Source: CAWACP01 sp963832965 (GTDB lineage: Bacteria > Acidobacteriota > Terriglobia > Bryobacterales > Bryobacteraceae). From it: DNA of 64,000 nucleotides. Of the stretch, positions 1 to 9,213 are shown piece after piece (position 1 is the stretch's first letter; every line of letters begins with the position of its first letter). The stretch is taken from positions 992,001 to 1,056,000 of the forward strand of contig CAWHVW010000003.1 of NCBI GenBank assembly GCA_963832965.1, given 5' to 3'. Position numbers and translations under genes: made by a program. A model generated the notes under the pieces. It was not told the origin of the DNA and ran no database searches. It saw only the letters and a list, made by a program, of their open reading frames with translations.

Positions 1-324
1 CAGCAGGCGCTCAAACATCTCACCGTCGGCACCGAGCGCCGCATCAGCATGGATTCCATCATTCGAGCGGTGGCGGACAAGTTCAATCTGCAGCCCGGCC
101 AGCTCAAGCAAAAGACCAACGCGCAGGATATCGCCTACCCGCGGCAGATCGCCATGTACCTGATCAAGGAACTCACACCGGCCTCTCTTCCCGAAATCGG
201 CCGTGCCTTTGGTGGCAAGCATCACACCACGGTTCTGCACTCGGTTCACAAGATCGAAGAGCTGCGCCATAAGAAACAGGATTTGAACAGCCTGTTACAC
301 AGCATAAGTGATTCATTTCATTGA
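1..324 (+). CDS. dnaA: Chromosomal replication initiator DnaA, C-terminal part (5' end outside window)
   Basis: The frame is open from base 1, so the gene begins upstream; about 107 residues are visible. They form the end of the AAA+ domain linker and domain IV, the helix-turn-helix that binds DnaA boxes. The signature is readable as GRAFGGKHHTTVLHS near the C-terminus, close to the family pattern FGGRDHTTV. An internal ATG at 49 is not the start. DnaA opens oriC and loads the replicative helicase. The order dnaA-dnaN-gyrB is the classical origin arrangement, which supports the identification. Confidence 0.96.
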   Translation, partial: QQALKHLTVGTERRISMDSIIRAVADKFNLQPGQLKQKTNAQDIAYPRQIAMYLIKELTPASLPEIGRAFGGKHHTTVLHSVHKIEELRHKKQDLNSLLHSISDSFH

Positions 325-568
325 AGATAGATAAACGGTCTGGCAGCCGTTGGCCGTTTCGGCTGTGCGCCGCTGTGGAGCGTTCGCCTGGCGCCCCAAC
401 GGTGCACCGTTCCCGCGCCGGTTTCCACAGTCAGGAGTGGCGGGAACTGACTGGTTTTTGTATAATTTAGAGAGAAATCAACGAATCCACAAACCCTATG
501 ACTACGGTTCTTATCCAGTATGTACTGGAAGGGTTTGCAGGAGTACTCAGAGCAGCACGGAGCCAACC
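325..568 (+). other. dnaA-dnaN intergenic region, possible oriC part with weak DnaA boxes
   Basis: This 244-bp gap contains four sequences related to the DnaA box TTATCCACA. They are GTTTCCACA at 421, GAATCCACA near 483 and TTATCCAGT near 510 (each 7 of 9), and a weaker reverse-strand TGTGGAGCG near 374. An AT-rich patch lies at about 455-490, in otherwise GC-rich DNA. This resembles a minor origin element, but no perfect box is present. The main origin could instead lie upstream of dnaA, outside the window. Confidence 0.35.
455..470 (+). promoter_or_regulatory. Candidate dnaN promoter, -10 box
   Basis: A perfect TATAAT stands at 461-466, preceded by a T-rich tract, about 100 bp before the dnaN start. 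No convincing -35 hexamer is found 16-18 bp upstream. Only the -10 element is supported. Confidence 0.4.
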
Positions 569-1684
569 ATGGAGTTCACTGTAAGCAAGGCCGATCTGGT
601 TCGTGAACTGAGCCTTTCGCAAGGCGTGGTGGAGAAGAAAACCACCATTCCTATCCTCTCCAACGTTCTGGTGGAAGCATCGGATGGCCATATTCAGTTG
701 ACGTCGACCGATCTTGAGCTGGGCGTTCGCTCCTCTTGTCCGGCGCGCGTGAAAAAGCCCGGAGCGGGAACCATCCCCGCGAAGAAGCTTCTGGACTACG
801 TTCGTCTGCTCCCGGACGCCGACATTGATGTGAAGCTGCAGGAGAATCATTGGGCCAGTCTGACGTGCGGACGTTCGCGGACGCGCATTGCGGGCATGTC
901 GCGGGAAAGTTTTCCCGAGTTGCCGGTGATGCCGGAGGTGATTGCGGAGCTGCCGGTGAAAATGCTGGCGACGATGATCGCGCGGACCATCTTCTCCATC
1001 TCCATGGAAGAATCGCGATTCACGCTGAATGGCGCGCTGCTGCTTCTCAAGCCCACGGGAATCGTGATGGTAGCCACGGATGGCCATCGCCTGGCCATGG
1101 TGGAGACCGCGTTAGCCCTGCCGTCGATTGCCGGACAATATCGCGCGCTGATACCGCGCAAGGCCATGAGTGAGATTCTAAAACTGGCTGCGGAAGCGGG
1201 GCCCGACGCCGCCATACAATTTTCCGGCGACGACAATCACCTGTTCTTCCGCCTTGGCGAGCGCCTGCTGCTGAGCCGCAAGCTCACCGGCAACTTCCCC
1301 GATTTTGAGCGGGTGCTGCCGAAGGAACATCCGCACGCCATTCAACTCAACCGTGATGAGCTTCGCAGCGCGGTGGAGCGCGTCTCGCAGTTTTCCGACG
1401 AGCGCAGTAAAGCCGTCCGCGTGAAGTTCTCGGCATCTGAGCTGGGCATTCATTCCTCTCTCTCCGATACCGGCGAGAGCGAGGAGACGCTGGCGGCGGA
1501 ATACGGCGGCGAGGCGATGGAGATCGGTTTCAACGCAACGTACATGCTGGAATTCCTGCGAGTGGTTTCCGACGAGCAGGTAACCTTCCTGGTGCGGGAT
1601 CCCAACAGCGCCGGCGAACTGCGGCCGGCTACCCCGGTGGAAGGATCGAGCTATCGGTATGTAGTCATGCCGATGCGTATTTGA
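569..1684 (+). CDS. dnaN: DNA polymerase III beta sliding clamp
   Basis: The 371-residue product has the usual length of a beta clamp, the ring that tethers polymerase III to DNA. The start ATG at 569 gives MEFTVSKADLVREL, matching clamp N-termini; longer in-frame starts would add a non-homologous extension. Visible family features are the three repeated clamp domains, the KTTIPILSN stretch in domain I, and the C-terminal end YVVMPMRI, the classical P-M-R-[LI/I] terminus. It is followed 17 bp later by gyrB on the same strand. Confidence 0.96.
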   Translation: MEFTVSKADLVRELSLSQGVVEKKTTIPILSNVLVEASDGHIQLTSTDLELGVRSSCPARVKKPGAGTIPAKKLLDYVRLLPDADIDVKLQENHWASLTCGRSRTRIAGMSRESFPELPVMPEVIAELPVKMLATMIARTIFSISMEESRFTLNGALLLLKPTGIVMVATDGHRLAMVETALALPSIAGQYRALIPRKAMSEILKLAAEAGPDAAIQFSGDDNHLFFRLGERLLLSRKLTGNFPDFERVLPKEHPHAIQLNRDELRSAVERVSQFSDERSKAVRVKFSASELGIHSSLSDTGESEETLAAEYGGEAMEIGFNATYMLEFLRVVSDEQVTFLVRDPNSAGELRPATPVEGSSYRYVVMPMRI

Positions 1685-1701
1685 AGTGATCAAGAGTAAC
1701 T

Positions 1702-4140
1702 ATGGCAACAAATGATATGAGTGGCACGGGCGGATTGGCTGGTCCGGGCGGCGTCTACGATTCCACTTCCATCAAGGTGCTGGAAGGCCTGGAGGCGGTG
1801 CGCCTGCGCCCGGCAATGTACATCGGCTCGACAACCGAAGCGGGTCTGCACCACCTTGTTTATGAGGTGGTGGACAACTCGGTGGACGAACACCTGGCCG
1901 GCTATTGCACCGAAGTGAGCGTCACCATCCACAGCGACAATTCCGTGACGGTGGTGGACAATGGCCGCGGCATCCCCGTGGACATGCACGACTCCGGCGT
2001 GTCCGCCGCCGAAGTGGTGATGACCAAGCTGCATGCCGGCGGCAAGTTCGATTCAAATTCCTACAAGGTTTCCGGCGGTCTGCACGGCGTGGGCGTCAGT
2101 TGCGTGAACGCGCTGTCGGAAACGCTGCAACTGGAGATCTGGCGCGACAAGTTCACCTGGGAGCAGGATTACGAGCGCGGCATTCCGCAGAGCCCGCTGA
2201 AGCAAACCGGCAAAGCCGGCCACAAGCGCGGCACCAAGGTGACGTTCAAACCCGACACCACCATCATGGATGTGACGGAGTTTAACTTCGACACCCTGGC
2301 CCAGCGGCTGCGCGAGCTCGCCTTCCTCAACAAGGGACTGAAGATTGTCCTCACCGACGAGCGCGCCGAGCCCGCCAAGGTTTCCGAGTTTCACTACAGC
2401 GGCGGCATCTCCGAATTCATCCGCCACCTCAACCGCGGCAAGTCCGCGCTGCACGACAAGCCCATCTACTTCGAAGGCGACCGGGTGATGGATAACGGCG
2501 GCACGCTCAACATTGAGATTGCCCTGCAGTACAACGATTCCTACTCCGAAAGCCTGTTCAGTTTCGCCAACAACATCAACACCGTCGATGGCGGCGCGCA
2601 CCTCAGCGGCTTCCGCACGGCGCTGACCGGCACCATCAACAAGTACGGCAAGAGCGCCGGGATGTTCAAAGACCAGAAGGAGAACCTCAGCGGCGATGAC
2701 GTCCGCGAAGGTCTCACCGCGGTCATCAGCGTGAAGCTCCCGCAGCCGCAGTTCGAAGGACAGACCAAAGGCAAGTTGAACAGCGATATTGGGGGCTACG
2801 TCACCCAGTTCCTCAACGAAAAGCTGAGCGAGTATTTCGACAAGAATCAGCCGGTGATGAAGCGCATTGTGGGCAAGGCCATCGACGCCGCCCGCGCGCG
2901 CGAAGCGGCCCGCAAGGCTCGCGACCTCACCCGCCGCAAGGGCGCGCTCGATTCCGGCGGCCTGCCCGGCAAGCTGAGCGATTGCCAGGAAAAAGATCCG
3001 GAGCGTTGCGAGCTGTTCCTGGTGGAGGGCGAATCGGCCGGCGGCACCGCGCGCACCGGACGGGACCGCCGCTATCAGGCCATCCTCCCGCTGAAGGGCA
3101 AAATCCTCAACGTGGAGAAGGCCCGCTACGACAAGATGCTGGGCCACGACGAAATCCGGTCCATGATTACCGCGATCGGCACCGGCATCGGCAAGGACGA
3201 TTTCGATCCCGCCCGCCTGCGCTACCACAAAATCATCATCATGACCGACGCCGACGTGGACGGTTCGCACATCCGCACGCTGTTGCTCACTTTCTTCTTC
3301 CGGCACATGCAGGAGCTGATCAAGCGCGGCAACGTCTTCGTGGCGCAGCCGCCGCTGTACCGCATCAAGCGCGGCAAGAGCGAAAAGTACATCAAGGACG
3401 ACAAGGAATTCACGCGCGAGATTCTGCGCCGGGGCACCGAGAACCTGGTGGTGGTGAATGGCGCGGGCCGCCGTCTGGAAGGCGCCGAACTGCGCGGCTT
3501 CCTGATGACCCTCGACGAGTTCCAGCAGGTGTTCCGCCGCGCCGAGCGGAGGTTCCGGGAGCCGCGCGTGGCCCCCGTCCTGGCCAACATCGACTACCAC
3601 GTGGACGTGAAGGAAGACTTCCAGAACGAAGCCAACGTTACGCCCGTTCTCGAAGCGTTGCGCGCCGCCGGCGTGACCGCCGAGATGCGCTTCGACGAAG
3701 AGCATTCCGCCAGCATGATCGTGTATCGCGATCTGACCAATGGCGAGCGCCTCATCGGCTGGGAGCTTGCCACCACGCCTGACTATCGCCGCCTGCGTAT
3801 CATGGCGAAAAAGGTGGCGTCGCTCAACGTAGCGCCGTTCGGCGTCACGCGCGGCGAAAACAGCGAAACGCGCGGCACATGGAACGAGCTGCTCGATTAC
3901 GTGAAATCCGAGGGCACGCGGGAGATCTCCGTCACCCGCTATAAGGGCCTTGGCGAAATGAATGCCGAGCAGCTCTGGGAAACCACCATGAACGCGGAAA
4001 CCCGCACGCTGCTGCGAGTAGATCTCGAAGACCTGACGGAAACCGAAGCGATTTTCTCCACGCTAATGGGAGAAGACGTTGAGGGCCGCCGCAAGTTCAT
4101 CGAAGAGAACGCGCTGGACGTCCGCAACCTCGACGTGTAG
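1702..4140 (+). CDS. gyrB: DNA gyrase subunit B
   Basis: The 812-residue protein is the ATPase subunit of DNA gyrase, which introduces negative supercoils together with GyrA. The GHKL ATPase fold is shown by VYEVVDNSVDE (Asn that binds Mg), DNGRGIP and GGLHGVGVS in the first 120 residues. The TOPRIM domain follows, with LVEGESAGG near residue 440 and TDADVDGSHIRTLLL near 515. The C-terminal end has the conserved RYKGLGEMN. The length suits the proteobacterial-like GyrB with an inserted TOPRIM segment. Start ATG at 1702, just after dnaN. A short glycine-rich N-terminal tail precedes the conserved VLEGLEAVR. Confidence 0.96.
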   Translation: MATNDMSGTGGLAGPGGVYDSTSIKVLEGLEAVRLRPAMYIGSTTEAGLHHLVYEVVDNSVDEHLAGYCTEVSVTIHSDNSVTVVDNGRGIPVDMHDSGVSAAEVVMTKLHAGGKFDSNSYKVSGGLHGVGVSCVNALSETLQLEIWRDKFTWEQDYERGIPQSPLKQTGKAGHKRGTKVTFKPDTTIMDVTEFNFDTLAQRLRELAFLNKGLKIVLTDERAEPAKVSEFHYSGGISEFIRHLNRGKSALHDKPIYFEGDRVMDNGGTLNIEIALQYNDSYSESLFSFANNINTVDGGAHLSGFRTALTGTINKYGKSAGMFKDQKENLSGDDVREGLTAVISVKLPQPQFEGQTKGKLNSDIGGYVTQFLNEKLSEYFDKNQPVMKRIVGKAIDAARAREAARKARDLTRRKGALDSGGLPGKLSDCQEKDPERCELFLVEGESAGGTARTGRDRRYQAILPLKGKILNVEKARYDKMLGHDEIRSMITAIGTGIGKDDFDPARLRYHKIIIMTDADVDGSHIRTLLLTFFFRHMQELIKRGNVFVAQPPLYRIKRGKSEKYIKDDKEFTREILRRGTENLVVVNGAGRRLEGAELRGFLMTLDEFQQVFRRAERRFREPRVAPVLANIDYHVDVKEDFQNEANVTPVLEALRAAGVTAEMRFDEEHSASMIVYRDLTNGERLIGWELATTPDYRRLRIMAKKVASLNVAPFGVTRGENSETRGTWNELLDYVKSEGTREISVTRYKGLGEMNAEQLWETTMNAETRTLLRVDLEDLTETEAIFSTLMGEDVEGRRKFIEENALDVRNLDV

Positions 4141-4150
4141 ACAGGCAGGT

Positions 4151-4228
4151 AGGGACAGACGACTGCGTCCCCACAGACAAATCTCCAACCGGCCTCGATG
4201 GTGGCAGTGCACGCAGCCGTCTGTCCCT
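4151..4228. terminator. Long inverted repeat between convergent gyrB and chemoreceptor genes
   Basis: Arms AGGGACAGACGACTGCG (4151-4167) and CGCAGCCGTCTGTCCCT (4212-4228) pair over 17 bp with one mismatch, around a loop of 44 nt. It lies exactly between two convergent genes, so a bidirectional transcription end is plausible. There is no T-run, and a repeat-element origin is also possible. Confidence 0.45.
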
Positions 4229-4265
4229 CTCCGGGGGAGACGCAGCGAGTCCGTCCCTCCCCCCA

Positions 4266-5705
4266 TCACCGCCCGTTGCCGTCCACCAGCACCCGTAGCA
4301 GCCCCACCGCGGTGCTCATGGTCTGCGCCTGAGCCGAAAGCTCCTCGGCCGCTGAAGCCGCTTCTTCCGCGGTAGCCGCCGTGGTTTGCGTGGTCCGGTC
4401 CATGTGCGACACCGCCTTGGAGATCTGTTCGATGCCCCGCGCCTGCTCCTGGCTGCCCATGCTCACCGCGTCCACCAGCGTCTTGACTTCCTCCGCGCTC
4501 GTGGTGATGGAGCGGATCACCCCGCTCACGTTTTCCAGACGTGTTTTGCCCGAGCGCGAGCTGGCGATGGATTCCTCGATCAGCGCGGCGGTATCCTTCG
4601 AAGCCTGCGCCGAGCGCTGGGCCAGGTTGCGGACTTCATCCGCCACCACCGCGAAGCCCATCCCGGCCTCGCCCGCGCGCGCCGCTTCCACGGCCGCGTT
4701 CAGCGCAAGAATGTTGGTCGGGAAAGCGATCTCGTCGATCACTTTGATGATCTTCGCGATCTTGTCGCTGGAGCTGTTGATTTCCTGCATGGAGCTCATC
4801 ATTTCCTCCAGCGCGCGATTCCCCTCCGTCACCTTGGCGTGAACCGTGGTCATCACCTCGGCGGCCGATTGCGAGCTTTGCGCGTTGTTGCGGGTCATGG
4901 AAGTGATCTCTTCGGTGGAAGCGGATGTTTCCTCCAGCGAGGCCGCCTGCTGCGAGGCCCCCTCTGCCAGGGACTGGCTGGAAGTCGCCACCTGCGCGGC
5001 AGCGCTGTTGATCTGAGTGACGCCTTCGTCCAGTTCCGCCGCCGCCGCCCGAAGCTGGCGGGTCATTCCCGTCACCACCCGGAAGACGAAGCCGGCGGTC
5101 ACCAGTGAAAAGAAGGCCAGCGACCAGATCGTCCAGCGCGCGAAAGAAGCCTGCGAAGCGCCCTCCGATGCCGCCTCCCGAAATAAGCTCCGCTCCAACT
5201 CCTTGATATCCGCTACGCCTTTGTCGATGGCGTCGGCCTCTGGCACCGTATGGTCACGCCGCATCGTGAGGGCGTCGGTCGTGTTTCCCGCCATGCACAG
5301 TGCGCGCAACTCCTGTTCGCCTTGCAGGTATGCGGGCAACGCCACCTCCACTGCCCCGACAAGCTGGCGTCCGTGCTCGGTTACCAGCAAGGGCTTGAGT
5401 TCGTTAATGGCATGGCCGAGCGCCGCGAACCGCTCGTCAAAGGCGCTGCCCTCGGAGTTCACCTGCCCCGGTTCCTTCGTCGCCGAGTAGATAATCATGC
5501 CGCGCAGGTTCGAACGCATCAGGTCCGCCTGGGTAGCCATTTCGCCGGCCAGATCCATCTTTTTGCCCGTCGCGACCGATTTGTTCAGCTCGGTTTCCAT
5601 GCCGCCAATCGAATACAGCGCGCCCGCCGCGAGTGCGATCAACATCAGCACCAGCGCGCCCACGCTGGTCAACAGTTTCGTTCCAATCGCCATCCGTTTC
5701 TTCAC
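4266..5705 (-). CDS. Methyl-accepting chemotaxis protein
   Basis: This 479-residue chemoreceptor has a first membrane segment at about residues 10-32. A periplasmic four-helix-bundle-like region follows (about 35-185), then a second membrane segment (about 190-210) and a cytoplasmic coiled coil. The hairpin tip reads VIDEIAFPTNILALNAAVEA, followed by ARAGEAGMGFAVVADEVRNLA. Receptors normally have Gln where this one has Pro (codon at 4719-4721, residue about 329). The second receptor in this window keeps Gln. No clear HAMP domain separates the membrane from the signalling part. Such proteins control CheA through CheW; a complete che operon lies at 30-37 kb. It runs convergent to gyrB. Confidence 0.93.
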   Translation of the reverse strand: MKKRMAIGTKLLTSVGALVLMLIALAAGALYSIGGMETELNKSVATGKKMDLAGEMATQADLMRSNLRGMIIYSATKEPGQVNSEGSAFDERFAALGHAINELKPLLVTEHGRQLVGAVEVALPAYLQGEQELRALCMAGNTTDALTMRRDHTVPEADAIDKGVADIKELERSLFREAASEGASQASFARWTIWSLAFFSLVTAGFVFRVVTGMTRQLRAAAAELDEGVTQINSAAAQVATSSQSLAEGASQQAASLEETSASTEEITSMTRNNAQSSQSAAEVMTTVHAKVTEGNRALEEMMSSMQEINSSSDKIAKIIKVIDEIAFPTNILALNAAVEAARAGEAGMGFAVVADEVRNLAQRSAQASKDTAALIEESIASSRSGKTRLENVSGVIRSITTSAEEVKTLVDAVSMGSQEQARGIEQISKAVSHMDRTTQTTAATAEEAASAAEELSAQAQTMSTAVGLLRVLVDGNGR

Positions 5706-5807
5706 GATGTTCTCCGGCCCTCGCGAAGCTTATCGGGCAGATTCACTGAACCTTGCAGAACGGCGTGATGGAACGGGCGGCTAAGATACCCGCCTCGCGG
5801 TTGTCAG

Positions 5808-6944
5808 CTATTCGACGTACACCCGTTTTACCCGCGCGTGGATGCCGCACAGCACGCTGTAGGAAATGGTTCCGGCGGTGCGCGCCATCTGCTGTGCGTC
5901 GATGCTCACTCCGCCCTCCGTTCCCAGCAGCGTGACCGAGTCGCCCGGCTTCAGCTCCGGTGTCGCGGTGGCGTCGATGGTGGTGAGGTCCATGGATACG
6001 GCGCCGCGGATCGGGACCAGCTTCCCGGCGGCAATCACCGAACCTCGATTCCCCAGGCGATGCGGAATTCCATCCGCGTAGCCCGCCGCCAGCACCGCGA
6101 TGCGCATAGGGCCGGGCGTGCGATACATGCCGCCATAGCCGACCAGCGCGCCCCCGGGCAGCTCTTTAACCGCCAGCACGGCGGCCTTCCACGCCAGCGC
6201 CGGCTTCACGCTCAAAACCGCCTGGGGCCCCACGCCCCTCGAAACCGGCGAAACGTACCCGTAGATGGCATGGCCGGGCCGAACCATTTTCCGCCAGGCT
6301 TCCTGCCTGCCGTAGGCGACCGGAATGCTGCTGGAGACGTGTACGTAATCGGGCCGGATAGCCAGGTCGCCCAGGCCGTTTTCGATCCGCGCGAAGGCCG
6401 CAAGCTGCTCGCCGGTCTGCGCGCCCGTGTAGTCGGCCGCTGAAGCCAGGTGCGTCATGAGGCCTTCGAGCCGCGCGCTGGAGGCCCCCTGCACCGCCGC
6501 GGCAATCTCCGCCGCCGTCCCCCGCGCGCCCAGCCGGCCCATTCCGCTGTCAATCTTCAGATGATAAGGCGCCGCGCAACCGCGTTCCCGGCACAGAGCG
6601 TTCCATGCGGCGATGTCTTCGAGCGAATGGATCACCGGAGTCAGCCGGTAGTCCAGCAGGCCCGCGCGTTCGCCAGGCAGAAAATCGGCCATCACCAGCA
6701 CGCGCGCCTCAATTCCGGCATCGCGCAGCGCCGCGCCTTCCTCCACGCTGCTCACCGCCAGCCAGCGCGCGCCTTCCGCGATCAGCCGCCGCGAGACCTC
6801 CACCGCGCCGTGCCGGTAGGCGTCGGCCTTCACCACCGGCATCACTTCCACATCCGCTCCCACCACCTCGCGGACGGCCCGGAAGTTGCGCGCGATCTGC
6901 CCCAGCGACACCTCCACCCAGCTCCGATACGCGAACGAGTTCAC
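5808..6944 (-). CDS. alr: Alanine racemase
   Basis: The enzyme interconverts L- and D-alanine with pyridoxal phosphate to supply peptidoglycan. The PLP lysine motif is VVKADAYRHG near the N-terminus; families usually have Gly where this has Arg. Further matches are PGHAIYGY and VGYGGMYRT, the latter region carrying the catalytic Tyr. A GTG at 6944 gives 378 residues and starts just before the conserved YRSWVEVSL. An upstream ATG would overlap the preceding gene and add residues without homology. It follows a glycosyltransferase gene on the same strand after a gap of about 46 bp and may be its last operon member. Confidence 0.92.
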   Translation of the reverse strand: MNSFAYRSWVEVSLGQIARNFRAVREVVGADVEVMPVVKADAYRHGAVEVSRRLIAEGARWLAVSSVEEGAALRDAGIEARVLVMADFLPGERAGLLDYRLTPVIHSLEDIAAWNALCRERGCAAPYHLKIDSGMGRLGARGTAAEIAAAVQGASSARLEGLMTHLASAADYTGAQTGEQLAAFARIENGLGDLAIRPDYVHVSSSIPVAYGRQEAWRKMVRPGHAIYGYVSPVSRGVGPQAVLSVKPALAWKAAVLAVKELPGGALVGYGGMYRTPGPMRIAVLAAGYADGIPHRLGNRGSVIAAGKLVPIRGAVSMDLTTIDATATPELKPGDSVTLLGTEGGVSIDAQQMARTAGTISYSVLCGIHARVKRVYVE

Positions 6945-6990
6945 ATTCCTATAGTAATGAGTGCTTCCGCGAGCGCCGCCCCGGATCGAG

Positions 6991-8070
6991 CTACCGCAGC
7001 ATGTCCCGGAACAAGCGCTCGTACGCATCGGTCACCGCGTCCCAGCTATAGCGTTCGCGGACGCGTTCGGCGGCGCGCCCGCCCATCGCCGCCCTTTCCT
7101 CGCCGGACATGGCCAGCACCTCGCGCATGCGTTCCGCCAGAGTGGAAGGTTCGAAAGCGATGCCCACCCCGCCGGCCACCTCGGCGTTCTCCGGCGTATC
7201 CAGATAAAGAACCACAGCCCCCCGTCCCATGGCCTCGATGAGCGCCGGGTGCGTCCCCCCCACTTCGGTGGCGTGGATATACGCGAATGAGTGCGACTGC
7301 AGCTCGTGATACCCGGCGCCGTAAATCGCGCCCGGCATAATAATCCGCTGGTCGGAGGTGTCACCCACCCGCCGGATATATTCCTGCGCGTACGGCGCGC
7401 CGCCCACCAGAGCAAGGCGCAGGCCCGTCTCCACGGTCTCAAATGCTTCCCGCACCAGCAGCGCGTTGTTCTCCGGCTCCATGCGGCTCACATACAGAAA
7501 GTAGCCGCCGGGTTCGAGGGCCAGGCGTTGCAGCGTTTGCGTCCCCTGCACCGGCCCCGTTTCCGCGCCGTAGGAAATGAAGGTGGTGGCCTTCGCCCAG
7601 CGATCGAGATAATAGGCGGCAATCTGCTCGGCGTCGGTGACCACGCGCGACGGGCAAAACGTGGAGAGCCATTCGGAAAGCAGATACCAGGAGCGCGCCA
7701 GCGCGTTCCACTTCCTGCGTTTCCGCTCCAGGCCATCGACGTTGAGCGCAACCGGTATGCCCAGCAACCGCGGCCACGGCGTGAAAATCGCGTTCGCGCC
7801 GTTGCAGTACAAGGCCACGTCGGAGCGATGCGTGAGCAGATGCAGCGTGCAGAGGAAGGTGTGGACGACGGTGTCCAGGTATTTGTGCCGCAACGTCGGC
7901 AGATACGTCAGCCGCACGCCGCGCCACTGCGGCTCCGCCCAGCGATACCGGCAGTAGACGCGAACATCGTGGCCGCGCTCCGCCAGCCGCGTGGAAAGCT
8001 CTTCCGCGAATGTTTCGAAACCGCCGTAATTGGCGGGAATGCCTCGCGTGCCCGCGATCGCGATTTTCAT
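6991..8070 (-). CDS. GT4 glycosyltransferase with DUF1972 N-terminus (rhamnosyltransferase-like)
   Basis: The 359-residue cytoplasmic enzyme has two Rossmann-like halves of the GT-B fold. The N-terminus IAGTRGIPANYGGFETFAEE is the hallmark of DUF1972 transferases, which often add rhamnose or related sugars to surface polysaccharides. The C-terminal donor-binding half has FLYVSRMEPENN and a late acidic region GTHPALIEAMGRG, where GT4 enzymes carry their EX7E-type motif. It belongs to the minus-strand glycan cluster that begins at 16336. Substrate is not predictable from sequence. Confidence 0.85.
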   Translation of the reverse strand: MKIAIAGTRGIPANYGGFETFAEELSTRLAERGHDVRVYCRYRWAEPQWRGVRLTYLPTLRHKYLDTVVHTFLCTLHLLTHRSDVALYCNGANAIFTPWPRLLGIPVALNVDGLERKRRKWNALARSWYLLSEWLSTFCPSRVVTDAEQIAAYYLDRWAKATTFISYGAETGPVQGTQTLQRLALEPGGYFLYVSRMEPENNALLVREAFETVETGLRLALVGGAPYAQEYIRRVGDTSDQRIIMPGAIYGAGYHELQSHSFAYIHATEVGGTHPALIEAMGRGAVVLYLDTPENAEVAGGVGIAFEPSTLAERMREVLAMSGEERAAMGGRAAERVRERYSWDAVTDAYERLFRDMLR

Positions 8071-8102
8071 CCAATAACCGCTGCTTGGCGCGCGCGGCTC
8101 AG

Positions 8103-8130
8103 AACCGAACCGCGACAGTTATGGAGCGGA
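8103..8130 (+). repeat. Dispersed 28-bp repeat, copy 1
   Basis: The segment begins AACCGAACCGCGAC and ends GGAGCGGA. Near-identical copies stand at 27611-27638 and 55285-55312. All three lie between genes. Function is unknown. Confidence 0.5.
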
Positions 8131-8149
8131 CCCCAAATGAATCGAATCC

Positions 8150-9196
8150 CTACCCCCGGAACGCCGCCTTGCGAGGCAGCGCCAGAGACCGGATTCGCGC
8201 CGGCTGGCTCACCGGCTGGTAGGAGAACCAACCGGCAATGTATTCGTCGGTCACCCGTTTGCGCCGCATGATTTCCCGCCGCTTTTCCATCACCCGGCTC
8301 CAGTTGCGGGCGATATAGAACAGCGCTCGCAGCGAACTCTGCTCCCGCAGCAGGCAGCAGGACACCACAATCAGGTCCCGCGTGGTGATGGAGAGCCAGT
8401 TCCGCCAGTACAAATGCCCGGTCATGTTCTTGATGCGCATCAGGAACCGGTTTTTCACCGAGTGCATGTTGATCACCGCCGGCAGCGCGCGGCGCTTGCC
8501 CGGCAGCACGCTGCGCACGTGATAACCGCGCGCGTGCGGCGTGTAGATGCACTTCCAGCCCATCAACTGAGCCCGCCAGGCCACATCGGCGTCCTCGCGG
8601 TAGACGAAAAAGTCGCTGTCGAAAAACTCGCCGTCGATTGCCACGTCGTCGATCATCGACCGCCGGTATAAGGCGGCCGCGGCAGTGGCGCCGAACACGT
8701 ACTCATAGTTGACGTAGTGTCCGTTGTCCACCTCCTGGCTGCCCCGGTCCAGGTGGCGCAGCATGGGCGTGAAGTAGATGCCGGTGGAATCCACCAGCGG
8801 CCGGTCCGGCAGATCGAACGACGCCAGAATGGCCAGCAGCTTCCCGCACACCGATCCCACCCGCTCGTCGCAGCTTCCCGCGTCCACCAGGGACTCGATG
8901 AAGTTCGGCAACAGCAGAACGTCCGGATTCAGCGTCAGCACCCACTTGCCCGCCGACAACTCGATGGCCTGGTTCTGCGCCGCCGCAAAGCCGATGTTCT
9001 CGTCGTTATAGGCGATCTGACAGCGGTCTTCGAATTGTTCCAGGATGTCTGTTGTGCCGTCGGTGGAGGCGTTGTCGACGACAATGATTTCTTTGTTGGG
9101 ATATTTCTGGGCCAATACGGATTCGAGGCAGCGGCGTATAAAGCGGCCGCTATTGTATGTCACTATCGTGACGGACACCCGATCGTTTGAGGACAT
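8150..9196 (-). CDS. Family 2 glycosyltransferase
   Basis: The GT-A fold is clear from VSVTIVTYNSG at the N-terminus, EIIVVDNASTDGT, and the metal-binding acidic region LTLNPDVLL near residue 95. A second acidic motif, FVYREDADVAWRA, lies near residue 200. The chosen ATG at 9196 gives 348 residues and starts right before the fold; a longer reading would overlap the neighbouring gene. The last 60 residues are basic and look like a peripheral membrane contact. Rhamnosyltransferase-type GT2 proteins are the closest functional guess. It lies 17 bp downstream of another GT2 gene, so co-transcription is likely. Confidence 0.85.
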   Translation of the reverse strand: MSSNDRVSVTIVTYNSGRFIRRCLESVLAQKYPNKEIIVVDNASTDGTTDILEQFEDRCQIAYNDENIGFAAAQNQAIELSAGKWVLTLNPDVLLLPNFIESLVDAGSCDERVGSVCGKLLAILASFDLPDRPLVDSTGIYFTPMLRHLDRGSQEVDNGHYVNYEYVFGATAAAALYRRSMIDDVAIDGEFFDSDFFVYREDADVAWRAQLMGWKCIYTPHARGYHVRSVLPGKRRALPAVINMHSVKNRFLMRIKNMTGHLYWRNWLSITTRDLIVVSCCLLREQSSLRALFYIARNWSRVMEKRREIMRRKRVTDEYIAGWFSYQPVSQPARIRSLALPRKAAFRG

Positions 9197-9213
9197 GAAG
9201 TTCGTTTCGATCC

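Noticed and set aside
2053..3705. Long antisense open frame across gyrB
   Set aside because: High GC codon bias makes long antisense frames; the sequence has low complexity and no family features.
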